From contig JOAZ01000017.1 in NCBI GenBank assembly GCA_000720535.1, forward strand, positions 310,001 to 374,000: a DNA stretch of 64,000 nucleotides, read 5' to 3'. Under the pieces are notes generated by a model, which worked only from the letters and a program-made list of their open reading frames with translations, was not told the origin of the DNA and did not search any database. A program made the position numbers and the translations under genes. Positions 1 through 9,400 of this stretch are shown piece after piece (the stretch's first letter is position 1; each line of letters opens with the position of its first letter). Source of the DNA: Streptomyces halstedii (GTDB taxonomy: Bacteria; Actinomycetota; Actinomycetes; Streptomycetales; Streptomycetaceae).

Positions 1-99
1 GCCCGTGCCGTGCACCACCTGTCCGGTGCCGTCCCGGACCCCGCGGGCGCGCAGGAGCTTCTGGCGCTGGCGGAGTTCGTGACCCGCAGGACGCACTGA
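1..99 (+). CDS. 3' end of an unidentified gene (partial)
   Basis: An open frame runs from base 1 to a TGA at 97-99 and encodes 32 residues ending EFVTRRTH. Codon third positions are G/C rich, as in real genes here, and the stop is followed by intergenic sequence. The tail is helical and could be the C-terminus of a regulator such as MarR, but too little is present to assign a family. The 5' end lies outside the window. Confidence 0.5.
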   Translation, partial: ARAVHHLSGAVPDPAGAQELLALAEFVTRRTH

Positions 100-266
100 G
101 CGGGGTGCCGGCGACCGTCTCCCCAGGCCGGGCACGGTCTTCCTGACGGCTCGTCGGCAGGCTCCGGCCGGCCCGGCCGGGGAGCGCCGGACAGGGCCGC
201 TCGGCCGGGCCCCGGATGGGGAGGGCGACACGAGGAGGAGGCCCGGCAGGAGCTACAGTCCCGCTC

Positions 267-995
267 ATGACAGATGAGTCGTGGGCAGGCTGGTACCGGG
301 ACCGCCATGGTTCAGAAGCCGTCATTCTCACCACGGACGGGCGGCAGCTCCGCATCAGGGTCCGGGGAACGGACTTCGAGGGAGAGAGCTTCGACCGTCT
401 CGGCCCGGTGGCCGGAGCGTCCCCCGAGTCCGGTGCGTTCGACCTGGCAGACGGCGTGCTCGGGGACTGCGTGCTGGAGTGGGACCTGCCGATACCGGTC
501 CTCGTGGCCGGCACGGTCCGCCACGCCACGCTCAGCTGCCTGCTGTCCCTGCGCCGCGCCGACCCGGACCTCTTCCTCGCGCTCCATCTGGACGGAGCGG
601 TGTACGAGTCCAAGCGCGCGGAGGGCGACTTCGCCTCGGCGCTGGCCACCATACGGCGCGTCCTGCCCCCGGACATACATCTGCAGATATGCACGGCCTG
701 CGCCCTCTCCGGCTACCTCCCCGCGTCCGGGCGCGGCATCTCCGGAGGCCTCGGCTGCTTCCGCGAGGTGAAGGACGCCTACCGGGAAGCGGTGGAGGAG
801 TCCGGCGTCGAGAGGCTGTGGGACCGGCGGAGCGGAGTCGTCCAGGAGGTGTGGAGCTGCCGCGAGTTCGAACCCCGCCCGGCCGGCGCGGAGTTCGCCG
901 CCGCGTCCGGGGCGGGGCGGCGTCCGTGCGCACCCGGTCCGGCCGGGCGTGCCGGCATCGGCCGCCTGGGGGCGTTCCCGCTCGAACACGCCTGA
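267..995 (+). CDS. DUF6304-like conserved hypothetical protein
   Basis: A 242-residue soluble protein with no signal peptide or membrane segment. The ATG at 267 is chosen because an AGGAG sits about 14 bases upstream; an earlier in-frame start at 216 has no such site. The middle of the protein (LALHLDGAVYESKRAEGDF, then HLQICTACALSGYLP) resembles the Streptomyces family I know as DUF6304, function unknown. The last 50 or so residues are low-complexity Arg/Ala/Gly, and the stop falls inside a tandem DNA repeat, so the C-terminus may have been extended by repeat expansion. Family call is from memory and only moderately sure. Confidence 0.6.
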   Translation: MTDESWAGWYRDRHGSEAVILTTDGRQLRIRVRGTDFEGESFDRLGPVAGASPESGAFDLADGVLGDCVLEWDLPIPVLVAGTVRHATLSCLLSLRRADPDLFLALHLDGAVYESKRAEGDFASALATIRRVLPPDIHLQICTACALSGYLPASGRGISGGLGCFREVKDAYREAVEESGVERLWDRRSGVVQEVWSCREFEPRPAGAEFAAASGAGRRPCAPGPAGRAGIGRLGAFPLEHA

Positions 996-1083
996 CCGCC
1001 TCCAGCCGCCCGAGGCGGACCCCGCTCGAACGCGCCTGACCGCCTCCGGCCGCCCGAGGCGTTCCCGCTCGAACGCGTCTGAC
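972..1083 (+). repeat. Tandem repeat of about 44 bp, 2.6 copies
   Basis: The sequence CTCGAAC(A/G)CGCCTGACCGCC recurs at 981, 1025 and 1068, giving periods of 44 and 43 bases. The copies differ at a few positions. The repeat covers the last codons and stop of the upstream gene. Confidence 0.75.
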
Positions 1084-1118
1084 CACCCCGCCTGTCCGCC
1101 GCCTCCCTGAGCCCGTCG

Positions 1119-1157
1119 CCACTGCCCCGTACCGGACCGCCGGTGCGGGGCAGTGGC
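1119..1157. terminator. Hairpin terminator
   Basis: An inverted repeat with arms CCACTGCCCCGTACC and GGTGCGGGGCAGTGG (one mismatch) lies downstream of the gene ending at 995 and ahead of the next promoter. No T-tract follows, which is normal for Streptomyces. Confidence 0.65.
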
Positions 1158-1194
1158 GTGTCCGCGTCCGGGAGACCGCGTTGTCATGTTTGCA

Positions 1195-1217
1195 TTGTTC
1201 TACTAGCATGCGAACAA
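1195..1217 (+). promoter_or_regulatory. Inverted repeat TTGTTC-N11-GAACAA, probable GntR operator
   Basis: A perfect inverted repeat sits immediately upstream of the ribosome site (GGAGGTG) of the DUF1648 gene, whose operon partner is a YtrA-type GntR regulator. This is the expected place for an autoregulatory operator. Assignment is inferred from position. Confidence 0.5.
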
Positions 1218-1228
1218 CGGAGGTGCTC

Positions 1229-2197
1229 ATGAACCGTACGAAGCTCGGGCGCGCGTTCCTCGCCGCCCTGCCGTTCCTTATCGCCCTGATCCTCGCCCTC
1301 GTCCTCGCCGTCACCCTCGCGGACCGGTTGCCCGCACGGATGGCCAGCCACTTCTCGGCCTCCGGTGACGCCAACGGGCACATGGACCGCGGAGCCTTCC
1401 TCCTCACCACCGTCCTGATCATGGCCCTGCTCGGTGCCCTCTGGGCCTGGATGGCGGCCCGGGGCCGGTTCCCCGGCCGTTCCTACGACGGGTTCGCCGC
1501 CGCCGGATACGCCATGGCGGCGTTCTTCGGCTATCTGACGACGGCCACGCTGCTCCTCAACGTGGACGTGTCCGACAGCGGTCCTGAGGCGTCCTTCACG
1601 ATGTGGCATCTCGTGGGCGCCTGCGGCGCGGCCGCCGTCGCGGCGGCCCTGGGCCTGTGCGCGGCCAGGCTGCTGCCGCCGTCGCCGGACGAGCCGAAGA
1701 GCTCCGGGCAGGACGGCGCGCGTATCTCGCTGACCGACGGAGAGGTCGCCGGCTGGGCCCGCAGCGCCACGTCCTGGTGGCTGCCCCTGACCGCCGGGGC
1801 GACGGCAGCCGTCGGTGTCGCCCTGATGGTCGCCATGGGACCGGCCGCCGGAGTGCCGCTCCTGGTCATCGGCGTGCTGATCCTGACCTTCGCCCGGCCG
1901 AACGTCACGGTGGACCGCCGCGGACTCACCGTCTCCGGGCTCCTGCCCTGGCCGCGCGTCCGCATACCGCTGGAGCGCATCGAGGGTGCCACGAGCCAGG
2001 ACGTCAACGCGCTCTCGGAGTACGGCGGATGGGGCTACCGCTTCCGTCCCACCGGCTCGGGAGTGATCATCCGGTCCGGTGAGGCCATCGTGGCCACGCT
2101 GGAGAGCGGCCGGCACTTCGCGGTCACGGTCGACGACTCGGCCACCGGAGCCGCGCTGCTCAACACGCTGGTCGACCGCCGACGAGGGAGGCACTGA
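1229..2197 (+). CDS. DUF1648-containing integral membrane protein
   Basis: A 322-residue multispanning membrane protein. Hydrophobic segments are visible at about residues 9-30, 52-72, 86-106, 124-146 and 190-232 (the last probably two helices). The N-terminal block (LPARMASHFSASGDANGHMD) matches the DUF1648 motif, which has a conserved 'HF...G..dg' pattern. ATG 1229 is preceded by GGAGGTG at good spacing. The C-terminal 90 residues are polar and look like a PH-like cytoplasmic domain. The gene is followed after two bases by a YtrA-type regulator, an arrangement common in Firmicutes and Streptomyces for membrane or transport modules controlled by cell-envelope stress. Substrate unknown. Confidence 0.8.
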   Translation: MNRTKLGRAFLAALPFLIALILALVLAVTLADRLPARMASHFSASGDANGHMDRGAFLLTTVLIMALLGALWAWMAARGRFPGRSYDGFAAAGYAMAAFFGYLTTATLLLNVDVSDSGPEASFTMWHLVGACGAAAVAAALGLCAARLLPPSPDEPKSSGQDGARISLTDGEVAGWARSATSWWLPLTAGATAAVGVALMVAMGPAAGVPLLVIGVLILTFARPNVTVDRRGLTVSGLLPWPRVRIPLERIEGATSQDVNALSEYGGWGYRFRPTGSGVIIRSGEAIVATLESGRHFAVTVDDSATGAALLNTLVDRRRGRH

Positions 2198-2199
2198 AC

Positions 2200-2556
2200 G
2201 TGCTCTTCCGGGTGGATCCCTCTTCCCCGGTGCCCTTGGGCGACCAGATCGCGGCGTGCGTCCGCCGCGCCGTCTCCGACGGTTCGGTGGCGCCGGGCGA
2301 GCGGCTGCCGGCGGCACGCGCGCTCGCCGACTCGCTGGGCGTCAACGTCCACACCGCGCTGCGCGGCTACCAACGGCTGCGTGAGGAAGGGCTGATCGAA
2401 CTGCGCCGGGGCCGGGGCGCGGTGGTCACGGCCGGTGCCTCCCCCCACCGCGCGCGCCTCCTGGAGGGGGTGCGCGCGGTGGTCGCGGAGGCCCGGGAGC
2501 TGGGCATGACGGAAGGCGATCTGCTGGACCTGGTCCGCGCCGAACTGAAGGCCTGA
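2200..2556 (+). CDS. GntR family regulator, YtrA subfamily
   Basis: A 118-residue DNA-binding protein. The N-terminal winged helix runs through about residue 70 (PLGDQIAACVRRAVSDGSV ... ERLPAARALADSLGVN), and the short C-terminal tail without a ligand domain is the mark of the YtrA subfamily. GTG 2200 starts two bases after the previous stop, so the two genes are one operon. The likely target is the TTGTTC/GAACAA repeat upstream of the operon. Confidence 0.88.
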   Translation: MLFRVDPSSPVPLGDQIAACVRRAVSDGSVAPGERLPAARALADSLGVNVHTALRGYQRLREEGLIELRRGRGAVVTAGASPHRARLLEGVRAVVAEARELGMTEGDLLDLVRAELKA

Positions 2557-2574
2557 ACGGCCCGGCACCGCGAA

Positions 2575-2601
2575 GGGGGCCGCTCTCGCTGAGCGGCCCC
2601 C
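2575..2601. terminator. Hairpin terminator between convergent genes
   Basis: A perfect 11-bp stem (GGGGGCCGCTC / GAGCGGCCCCC) with a 5-base loop lies between the GntR gene and the convergent snapalysin gene, so it can serve both strands. Confidence 0.8.
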
Positions 2602-2629
2602 TCGGATGGACGGGTGTGCGAGGACTACC

Positions 2630-3283
2630 TCAGGAGGCGTCGGCCAGGGCGGCCGCGAGGCCGTTCCGCCAGAGGGAGTTCACCCGGGAGCGCTCGTTGG
2701 CGTCCGGGTAGGGGTTGGTGCAGGAGGTGCCGGGGCCGCCGCCCGACATCAGCTCGCTGCACGGCCCGGTGTAGTGGTCCGGCAGACCGAGGACGTGCCC
2801 GGTCTCGTGCGCGGTGACCCGGGTCGAGTTGTACTGCCGGTTCTGGGCGTAGTCGAGGAAGATGTACCCCCTGCCGTGCCCGTCGGTGCTCGCGTACGAA
2901 CCGCGCGCGTCGTTGCCCTCGTAGTAGACGAAGTCCGCGTTCGAGCCCTCCTGGAGCCGCACGTTGCTCACGGAGCTGTTCCAGATGGAAGCGCTGCTCG
3001 ATATCTGGCTGCGGAAGCTGGGGGCGTTGGCCGTGCTGTAGACCACGGTGACCGCCTGGGCGCCGGGGACGGCGGCCCGCTTCTCGGCGACCGACTTCAT
3101 GACGGCGTCGAAGAACGCCTGGTTCGCGGCGGCGTTCTCGCTCGACCCGGCGTACGCGGCGTAGCCGGCCTCCGGGGGGACGGAGGGGGCCGGGGCGGCT
3201 GCGACCGCCGGGGAGGCGCACAGCGCGGCGGCGAGTCCGAGACCGGCGACGGCCGACATCAGGACGGTCCTGGGGTGTCTCAT
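2630..3283 (-). CDS. snpA: Snapalysin, secreted small neutral metalloprotease
   Basis: A 217-residue secreted protease precursor of the Streptomyces M7 family. Residues 1-29 form a signal peptide (RHPRT, hydrophobic core, SPAVAAA). The zinc-binding signature [12 protein letters not shown] is intact: the two His and Glu give the catalytic site, and the Asp after GLP is the third zinc ligand typical of snapalysin. Two cysteines near the C-terminus (GPCSE, TSCTN) can form the family disulphide. ATG 3283 is preceded by GGAGA. It is divergent from a LysR gene, the classical snpA-snpR arrangement in which the regulator activates the protease. Confidence 0.93.
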   Translation of the reverse strand: MRHPRTVLMSAVAGLGLAAALCASPAVAAAPAPSVPPEAGYAAYAGSSENAAANQAFFDAVMKSVAEKRAAVPGAQAVTVVYSTANAPSFRSQISSSASIWNSSVSNVRLQEGSNADFVYYEGNDARGSYASTDGHGRGYIFLDYAQNRQYNSTRVTAHETGHVLGLPDHYTGPCSELMSGGGPGTSCTNPYPDANERSRVNSLWRNGLAAALADAS

Positions 3284-3392
3284 GGGGGGTCTCCTACCTG
3301 TCCGGCGAACCCCGTCGGTCGGACGGGGAACGGGTGGGGGTACGGAGAGAGTGTCGGGCCGCCCGGGCCCGTCGCGGACGATGTCAACCGGC

Positions 3393-3409
3393 GATAGCAC
3401 CGCCCTATC
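3393..3409 (+). promoter_or_regulatory. Probable LysR operator in the snpA-snpR intergenic region
   Basis: The inverted repeat GATAG-N7-CTATC is a T-N11-A type dyad between the divergent starts at 3283 and 3532. Placement and form fit the binding site of the adjacent LysR regulator. Confidence 0.55.
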
Positions 3410-3531
3410 ACCGGCACAGGAACCGCACAGCACCCGCACACCGGCGTCGCCCCAACAGCCCCTGAATCGGCCTGTTTAACGGCTTTGGGACCTCTGGTGC
3501 CGCCTACCGGCGCGGCCATACCCTCTGCGTC

Positions 3532-4488
3532 ATGGAGTTCGAGGTGAGGCACCTCAGGGTGCTCTGCGCCATCGCCGACACGGGCAGCCTGCGCCAGGCG
3601 GCCCGGCTGCTGGGTGTCAGCCAGCCCGCGCTCACCACCCAGCTCCAGCGGATCGAGAGGTCCGTGGGCGCGGCCCTCTTCAGCCGGGAGCGCACCGGCT
3701 GCCGTCCGACCCTGCTCGGCCGTGCCGTCCTCAGCCGGGCACGCCCCCTGGTCGACGGCATGTCCACCCTGGTGGAAGCCGCGCTGGCCGAGGCGGACGC
3801 GGCCCGGTCCGGCGGCCCCCGGCTGCGCATCGGGTCCACCGCGAGCCGGGTCATCGGCGGCTGGCTGCGCCGCTTGCGGGTGCGGTTGCCCGACGCGGAC
3901 ATCTCCCTCCGGGTCGACGTCTCGGCCCGGGAGCTGCTGCGCACGGTGGCGGCGGGCCGGCTCGACGTCGCGTTCGTGCACGAGGTGGAGGGCTGCCCGC
4001 TGACCGTCCCGGAGGGGCTGTGCCAGCGGGTCCTGCTGGAGCGCGAACCGCAGTTCATCTCCCTGTCGCGGGACCACCCGGCGGCCGCGGGGCCGGTGGT
4101 GGACCTGGACGACCTGGCGGGGGACCGCTGGATGGTCGATCCCTCGGTGGACGGCGAATGGGACGGCGTCCGCCGGGTGCTGGGCGCGGCGGGCCTGGAC
4201 CCGCCCGTGCTGCACGGCGACTACCTCACGGCCGCGTCCCTCGTGGTCCTCGGCGAGGCGGTCGCCCCGTGCCAGCCCACCTCGGGGCCGCGCGAGGACA
4301 TGGCGATCCGGCCGTTGCGCGGCGACCCCCTGGCCGTGCGGCTGCTGCTGGTGTCGCGGCCGGGCTGGGACACGGCCGCGGTGTACGAGGAGCTGGAGGC
4401 GGCCTACCGTGAGGCCGCGCAGCGCGCGGCGGCCTACCACCAGTGGCTGCTGCGCCACCGCAGCCCGCTGGTCGCCGCCCTGCCCTGA
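3532..4488 (+). CDS. snpR: LysR family activator of snapalysin
   Basis: A 318-residue LysR regulator. The helix-turn-helix is at about residues 5-60 (SLRQAARLLGVSQPALTTQL), followed by the effector-binding domain from about 95 (LRIGSTASRVIGGWL). ATG 3532 follows an unremarkable spacer. Divergent pairing with snpA strongly suggests that it is the dedicated activator; symbol assigned by context and family. Confidence 0.85.
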   Translation: MEFEVRHLRVLCAIADTGSLRQAARLLGVSQPALTTQLQRIERSVGAALFSRERTGCRPTLLGRAVLSRARPLVDGMSTLVEAALAEADAARSGGPRLRIGSTASRVIGGWLRRLRVRLPDADISLRVDVSARELLRTVAAGRLDVAFVHEVEGCPLTVPEGLCQRVLLEREPQFISLSRDHPAAAGPVVDLDDLAGDRWMVDPSVDGEWDGVRRVLGAAGLDPPVLHGDYLTAASLVVLGEAVAPCQPTSGPREDMAIRPLRGDPLAVRLLLVSRPGWDTAAVYEELEAAYREAAQRAAAYHQWLLRHRSPLVAALP

Positions 4489-4583
4489 CCGCGGACGCCC
4501 GCCCCCGCGCTCCGCCGGGTTCCCCGTTCTGCTGGCAGCGGCACGCCGTTTCCGGTACGGGCCGGCGCGGGCAGGACCAGGCC

Positions 4584-5588
4584 ATGGAGATCCTGATGCT
4601 GGGCGGTACGGAGTTCGTCGGGCGCGCGGCCACCGAAGCGGCGCTCGACCGGGGCTGGCGGGTCACGGTGTTCCACCGCGGCCGCCACGCCCCGCCTCCG
4701 GGCGTGCGGGTGCTGACCGGCGACCGGACGCGGGGCCGGGCGGGGCTCACCGCCCTGGAGAGCGGTACGTGGGACCTGGTCGTCGACACGTGGAGCGGCG
4801 CGCCCCGGGCGGTCCGGGACGCGGCCCGGCTGCTGGCGGGCCGCGCCGGGCACTTCACGTACGTCTCCAGCCGCTCGGTGTACGCGTACCCCACCCCCGC
4901 CGGGCTGCCGGAGGACGGCCCGACGGTGGCCGGCGCCTCGCCCGACGCGGGCGACGACGTCTCCTACGCCCTGGCCAAGCGGGGCGGCGAGATCGCCGCC
5001 CTCAACGCCTTCGGCGCCCGGGCCCTGCTGGCCCGGGCGGGACTGATCCTCGGCCCCGGAGAGAACATCGGCCGGCTGCCGTGGTGGCTGGCGCGGACGG
5101 CCCGGGGCGGCCCGGTCATGGCCCCCGGACCACCGGAGACCGCCCTCCAGTACATCGACGCCCGGGACCTGGCGGGCTGGATGCTGGACGCGGCGGCGAA
5201 GGGCCTGGGCGGCGCGTACAACACCGTCAGCCGGCCCGGCCACACCACCATGGGAGAGCTGCTGGACACCTGTGTCCGGGTCACCGGCTCCACCGCCGAA
5301 CTGCGCTGGACGGACCCGGAGGTGCTGCTCGCCGCCGGGGTGGAGCCCTGGACCGACCTGCCGGTCTGGCTGCCCGAGGGCGAGCTGTACGACGCCCTGC
5401 ACCAGGGGGACGTCACCAAGGCGCACGACGCCGGACTGCGGTGCAGACCTGTGGCCGAGACGGTGGCCGACACCTGGTCCTGGATGCGCGAGCGAGGCGG
5501 CACCGCGCCGCAGCGGCCCGACCGTCCGGCGGTCGGCCTCGACCCGGAGACGGAGGCGAAGCTGCTCGCGGGAAAGGGGGCGCCGTAA
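4584..5588 (+). CDS. NAD-dependent epimerase/dehydratase family protein
   Basis: A 334-residue extended short-chain dehydrogenase-like protein. The Rossmann fingerprint is at the N-terminus (MEILMLGGTEFVGRAATEA), and a serine/tyrosine region (FTYVSSRSVYAYP ... VSYALAKRGGEIAA) matches the YxxxK active-site pattern as YALAK. The C-terminal half carries a substrate-binding region (ALQYIDARDLAGWMLDAA). ATG 4584 begins the fingerprint directly. It lies 95 bases after the LysR gene and may be transcribed independently. Substrate not predictable. Confidence 0.85.
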   Translation: MEILMLGGTEFVGRAATEAALDRGWRVTVFHRGRHAPPPGVRVLTGDRTRGRAGLTALESGTWDLVVDTWSGAPRAVRDAARLLAGRAGHFTYVSSRSVYAYPTPAGLPEDGPTVAGASPDAGDDVSYALAKRGGEIAALNAFGARALLARAGLILGPGENIGRLPWWLARTARGGPVMAPGPPETALQYIDARDLAGWMLDAAAKGLGGAYNTVSRPGHTTMGELLDTCVRVTGSTAELRWTDPEVLLAAGVEPWTDLPVWLPEGELYDALHQGDVTKAHDAGLRCRPVAETVADTWSWMRERGGTAPQRPDRPAVGLDPETEAKLLAGKGAP

Positions 5589-5626
5589 CGCGCCGGGACG
5601 GCGGGAGTTGGCCCGGCAGGCCAGAA

Positions 5627-5667
5627 AGCTGAGGGCCCGACCGTGTTACGCGGTCGGACCCTCAGCT
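5627..5667. terminator. Bidirectional hairpin terminator (epimerase gene / original end of sodN)
   Basis: AGCTGAGGG-C-CCGACCG pairs with CGGTCGG-A-CCCTCAGCT around a short loop. Before the mobile element inserted, it would have been the terminator just downstream of sodN, whose original last codons remain at 5714-5731. Confidence 0.75.
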
Positions 5668-5713
5668 GAACCCCTCAGACCCGCGGCGGAGCCGGGGCCG
5701 GACGGGAGGGCGG

Positions 5714-5741
5714 TCAGCCCTGCTTGGTCTCCTAGTAACGG
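5714..5741. other. attL of the integrated element
   Basis: The 10-bp core CTTGGTCTCC (5723-5732) is repeated exactly at 22898-22907 in the 3' end of sodN. Read on the minus strand, this site still encodes E-T-K-Q-G-stop, an orphan sodN tail; the intact gene on the other side ends E-T-K-K-A-stop. Flanking bases (GCC before, AG after) also agree. This marks the left boundary. Confidence 0.7.
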
Positions 5742-6040
5742 GCCGGGTCGGTGACCTGCGGTGATGGCGGCCGCAGGTCGCTGACCTGGCCTTTTGGTGT
5801 TGGGTGGTGATGGAGTGCGACGGTCTTCATCGGGTGTCCTGCGGACTGTGTGCGGACTGTTGAAAGGACAGAAGACCAGCCTGTGGCCGCGTCGGTCCTC
5901 CAACTGATCAGCCTTGTCGGCGTCAACGCGTAACCGCTGCTTCCCCGACTGTCACTGGGTACCGTTACCTTCTCATCAGGGACCGGTGAAGGCACTCACC
6001 GTTCCTCTGTGCAGACCAAATTTGACGAAGGGTCGATGAG
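5742..6040. other. Left-end non-coding region with probable integrase arm sites
   Basis: No convincing gene. It holds an inverted repeat GGTCGGTGACCTGCGG / CCGCAGGTCGCTGACC (5746-5761, 5771-5786; two mismatches) and two direct copies of TGCGGACTGT (5840-5849, 5851-5860) spaced 11 bp apart. The right end has equivalent elements (TGCGGACCGG pair and CCGCAGGTC), as expected for integrase and Xis arm-type binding sites. Confidence 0.55.
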
Positions 6041-6469
6041 TTGGTGGCGATGGTCGGGACGGGGCGCGTATGGATATCGGTGACGGTTGCGTTGACTGGC
6101 GTGGCGACCGTGGTGTTGGTCCTGGTCGCCGTCTTCGCGGGCCCTGACACGACAGAGCGGACCGTAGGGGTGTGGGGTGCGGTCGTCTCGATGCTCAGCT
6201 TGCTGGTTTCTGTGGTTGCTTTGTTCCGAAGTGCAGGAGGCGGGCTTGCGGGCGGGCGGCGAGTGCGTGGCGGCCGCGGATCGGTGGTGGCTGGCGGCAA
6301 TATCACTGCCTCCGCGATCGGAAACAACTCCAAGGTGAACGGCCCCCACTCGTCGCCTAGTCGTGCTGCGGCGAGGCGGAACGCGGATGACGTTCGGGCT
6401 GGTCGTGATGGGATCGCAGCTGGTGGTGACATCACGGACAGCGCCCTCGGGGATGGTAGCGAACGATGA
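6041..6469 (+). CDS. Small two-helix membrane protein with two VAGG-type motifs
   Basis: A 142-residue protein without a family I recognise. Membrane helices lie at about residues 10-33 and 43-63. The cytoplasmic or exposed tail carries two related motifs, SVVAGGNITASAIGNNSKV (81-99) and GIAAGGDITDSALGDGS (124-140). The neighbouring 1134-residue protein has the same motif near its N-terminus, so the two probably interact through it or share a ligand. TTG 6041 (or GTG 6044) follows GAAGGG at 8-11 bases. The stop overlaps the next start (ATGA), implying translational coupling. Function unknown; a membrane anchor or effector for the partner is my inference. Confidence 0.7.
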   Translation: MVAMVGTGRVWISVTVALTGVATVVLVLVAVFAGPDTTERTVGVWGAVVSMLSLLVSVVALFRSAGGGLAGGRRVRGGRGSVVAGGNITASAIGNNSKVNGPHSSPSRAAARRNADDVRAGRDGIAAGGDITDSALGDGSER

Positions 6470-9400
6470 CGCCATTCCCCTGGATCTGGCGTAAGGGCCG
6501 AACTGCTTTTCTGGGAAGCGAAGAAGCACCCGTCGAGGTCGCACAGACGGTTCAGGCCGGCCCGGGCGCAGTCGTGGCTGGCGGATCTATCATCGCTTCT
6601 GCGGTGGGTGACAACAACAACGTCACATACATCGAAAATCAGTATGTAACAGATGGGAACGCCTCGCTAAAGGCGACCCGGGACGCTTTCGAGCATGCTT
6701 TGGCCACTTTTCCGCCGACGCTCCAAGAAGAAGCTCGCCAATTGCGTGATCACTGGCCTGACGTGGAAGCCGTAATTATCAACCTTCCCTCTGGTAGATC
6801 TGCACGGAGGGGCGTGTTTGAGCAATGGGAAAAGAGTGAGCCGCCGTGGCTCGACAAGGCCCCCACTCGCGCGCTTACCTGGCTTGGTGGCCTGGCGTCA
6901 GTCTACGATGCCGAGAGTGCATCATTCTCGTTCTATGACCGGGCTGTACGCGAGGGGGGATTTCCTCGTGAACTTTTGGTCGTCAAGGCTGCCCTGCAGA
7001 AAGAGACGCTGACCGAGGGTAGTGCATGTTCGTACCTAGCCGCCCATGTAGACCTCGACTCACCGCTAATCCACTCCGTTCGATCCGCCCTCGCTAAGGA
7101 CTGGGCCGCAGCCCTTACTCACCTGGACCGGTGGACTGCTCTTGATAGCAACGGACAGGCTCTGAAATGTCTCCTAAGGGCGCGCATGCTTATGGCGCTG
7201 GACTTGCTCGACCAGGCCCTGCCTGCTCTGCGTGAAGCGGATGTAGCACGCGTCAGCCAACTGGGAATGGAACTGGCACAGGCTTTGCTCCTGCGGTCCA
7301 GGCGCCGCGCTACTCGCGACAGGCTCGCTGACGTCCAGGAAGCCCTGGCTGTTGCACTCCGAGTTCGTAACGCACGTCGAGAATGGTTTGGTGACAGCGC
7401 TGCGGCGGTCGTCCTTGCAATGCGGGCCGCTCTGTCCACTCAGGATTTGGCAACCGCGTGGGCTCTCTGCCAGCCGGATCCCGAAGGGGAAGCTAGCGAG
7501 CAAGAAGCAGAGGATCCTCGCGTATTGGCGGAGAGCGCCCTGATTGCGGCACTGACGGGTCGCGAAAACCGTGCGCGCGAACTCTTGAGCGTAGTGACGA
7601 GCCCGTTCCCGCGAGCACAGGTACTGGCTGTACTTGAGGAACGCCGCGCTGACAGCAGCGAGGACGAGCGGGTAGCGGAGGCTTGGCAGCGTGCCTGGGA
7701 TGCAGCGGAGTCGGGGCCCGACCAGCTCATGGCGGCCATGGGGCTGGTGGAGTCCGGACAAGACCTGCCGGAGCTCTCGCACCTGAATGACGACTATCCC
7801 GAGGCGGTGGCTGATCTCGAGAAATTTGCCCACGCCGTCAGCGGCACAGCAGACGGGGACCTGTCGATTCTGCGTGCCAATGCGAACCAACACCCGATTA
7901 TTGCTGTGAAACTGTCGCAGCGCTACCAGCAACTCGGCAATCTCGAAATGGCTGCGGCCACGCTGCAAGAGGCCGCGATACACTGGCGCGATGCGCAGTT
8001 GATGAATCTGGCAGCTCGCGGCTACCAACGTGCCAGGAACTACCTAAAGTCCAAGGAGTGCGCTGAGAGTGCGCTGCGAATTGCTGGGCCAGGCTGGGCA
8101 GCGCAGGGTGCCATGTATGAGCTGCTCGTTGAGACAGAATCCGCCGCAGGGAATTGGGAGCAGGCCACGGAAGCGGCCATCACGCTCCTAAGGTTGGACC
8201 CGCATAACCTTGACGCACGTTGGGCCTTGGTGAAGTGCTATGTCACACGGGCGCAGCCTGACGAATCGTGGCAGACCCTGACCGAACTCGGCGAAGCAGC
8301 GACACCACGACGTCGCGACGAAGCGATCCTGTGGGTCCAGCTTGGCGCGCGCCTGTCTACTGATCCGCAGTTTGTCGGGCGGGCACTAGAACTGATGCAG
8401 AAATGGCCGCAGGATGAAGAGTTGCTGGGACGCTTCCTGGCAGCTCTTCTCTTGCGATCAGCCACGACCCAACCTATGCCTGAAGAGGCAGCTGAAATGC
8501 TGCGTGGAGCGAGCTCGGACTACTTGGAGCGCTTCCCCGACAGTGTGTATTTCCGCGCCCTCGACGCCAGCGATCCACGCGCGGTACTCGAAGAACTTGG
8601 CCGGAGCCTGCGCCGCGATCATGAGGATGAGGACCGCCGCGAGATTCGAGAGCGGATCGGGCAAGGCCAGTTCCCGGTGGGAATGCTGACCCTGATGAAC
8701 GGCCGGCCATACGCCGAGGTGTGTGTGCGGCTCACCGAGGGGCCTCCCGGCCTCTTTGCATCGGACCCAACCTCGGACGTTTGGGAAGCAGCCGCCGTCC
8801 AAGCTGCCATGACTCGGCGGGTAGTCCTGGATACGAGTGCAGCTGTATCTCTCGCCCTGTTGGAGCAGGAAGCCACCGAGCGGCTCCTCGGCTCCTGTCA
8901 GAGCATCATGACGACTGATCAGATTGTTGGCGACGCCTTCCATGCCCTCGAGTCCCTAACTCTGCAGTCCGATGCCACGGTGGTCTGGGACGAGGGCGAG
9001 GCACGGGCAACTCTTCACGTTGCTTCAGAGGAACAGATGGGTGCCCTGCGAGGGACACTCAAGCGTGCCGTTGAACTCGTACGACTTCTACCGCGGGTGG
9101 CCCGGCCGGAGCTACGGGCATTGCCGGGATTGTCTGGAGACCGTGCCCCGCAGGCATGGCTCACGGCCTTGGACCACGCCAAGGAGCACAACATGGTGTT
9201 GTGGTGCGATGACCGAGCTCTGCGCGTAGTTGCCCGGTCGGTGGGCGTACCCGCATTCGGAACGCTCGCCTTGATCGACGCGTGTCTGCGCGAGCAGACC
9301 GTGGCACCGCAGGAGGCGATGGTTCTGAGGGCCGAACTCCTCCGGCATTTCTACATGGATATACCCTTCTCCAGCGAGCTGTATGGGTTCGCAGCGCAAT

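Noticed and set aside
5627-5667. tRNA gene at the element boundary
   Set aside because: It is a simple hairpin without D or T arms. The attachment core lies in sodN, not in a tRNA.
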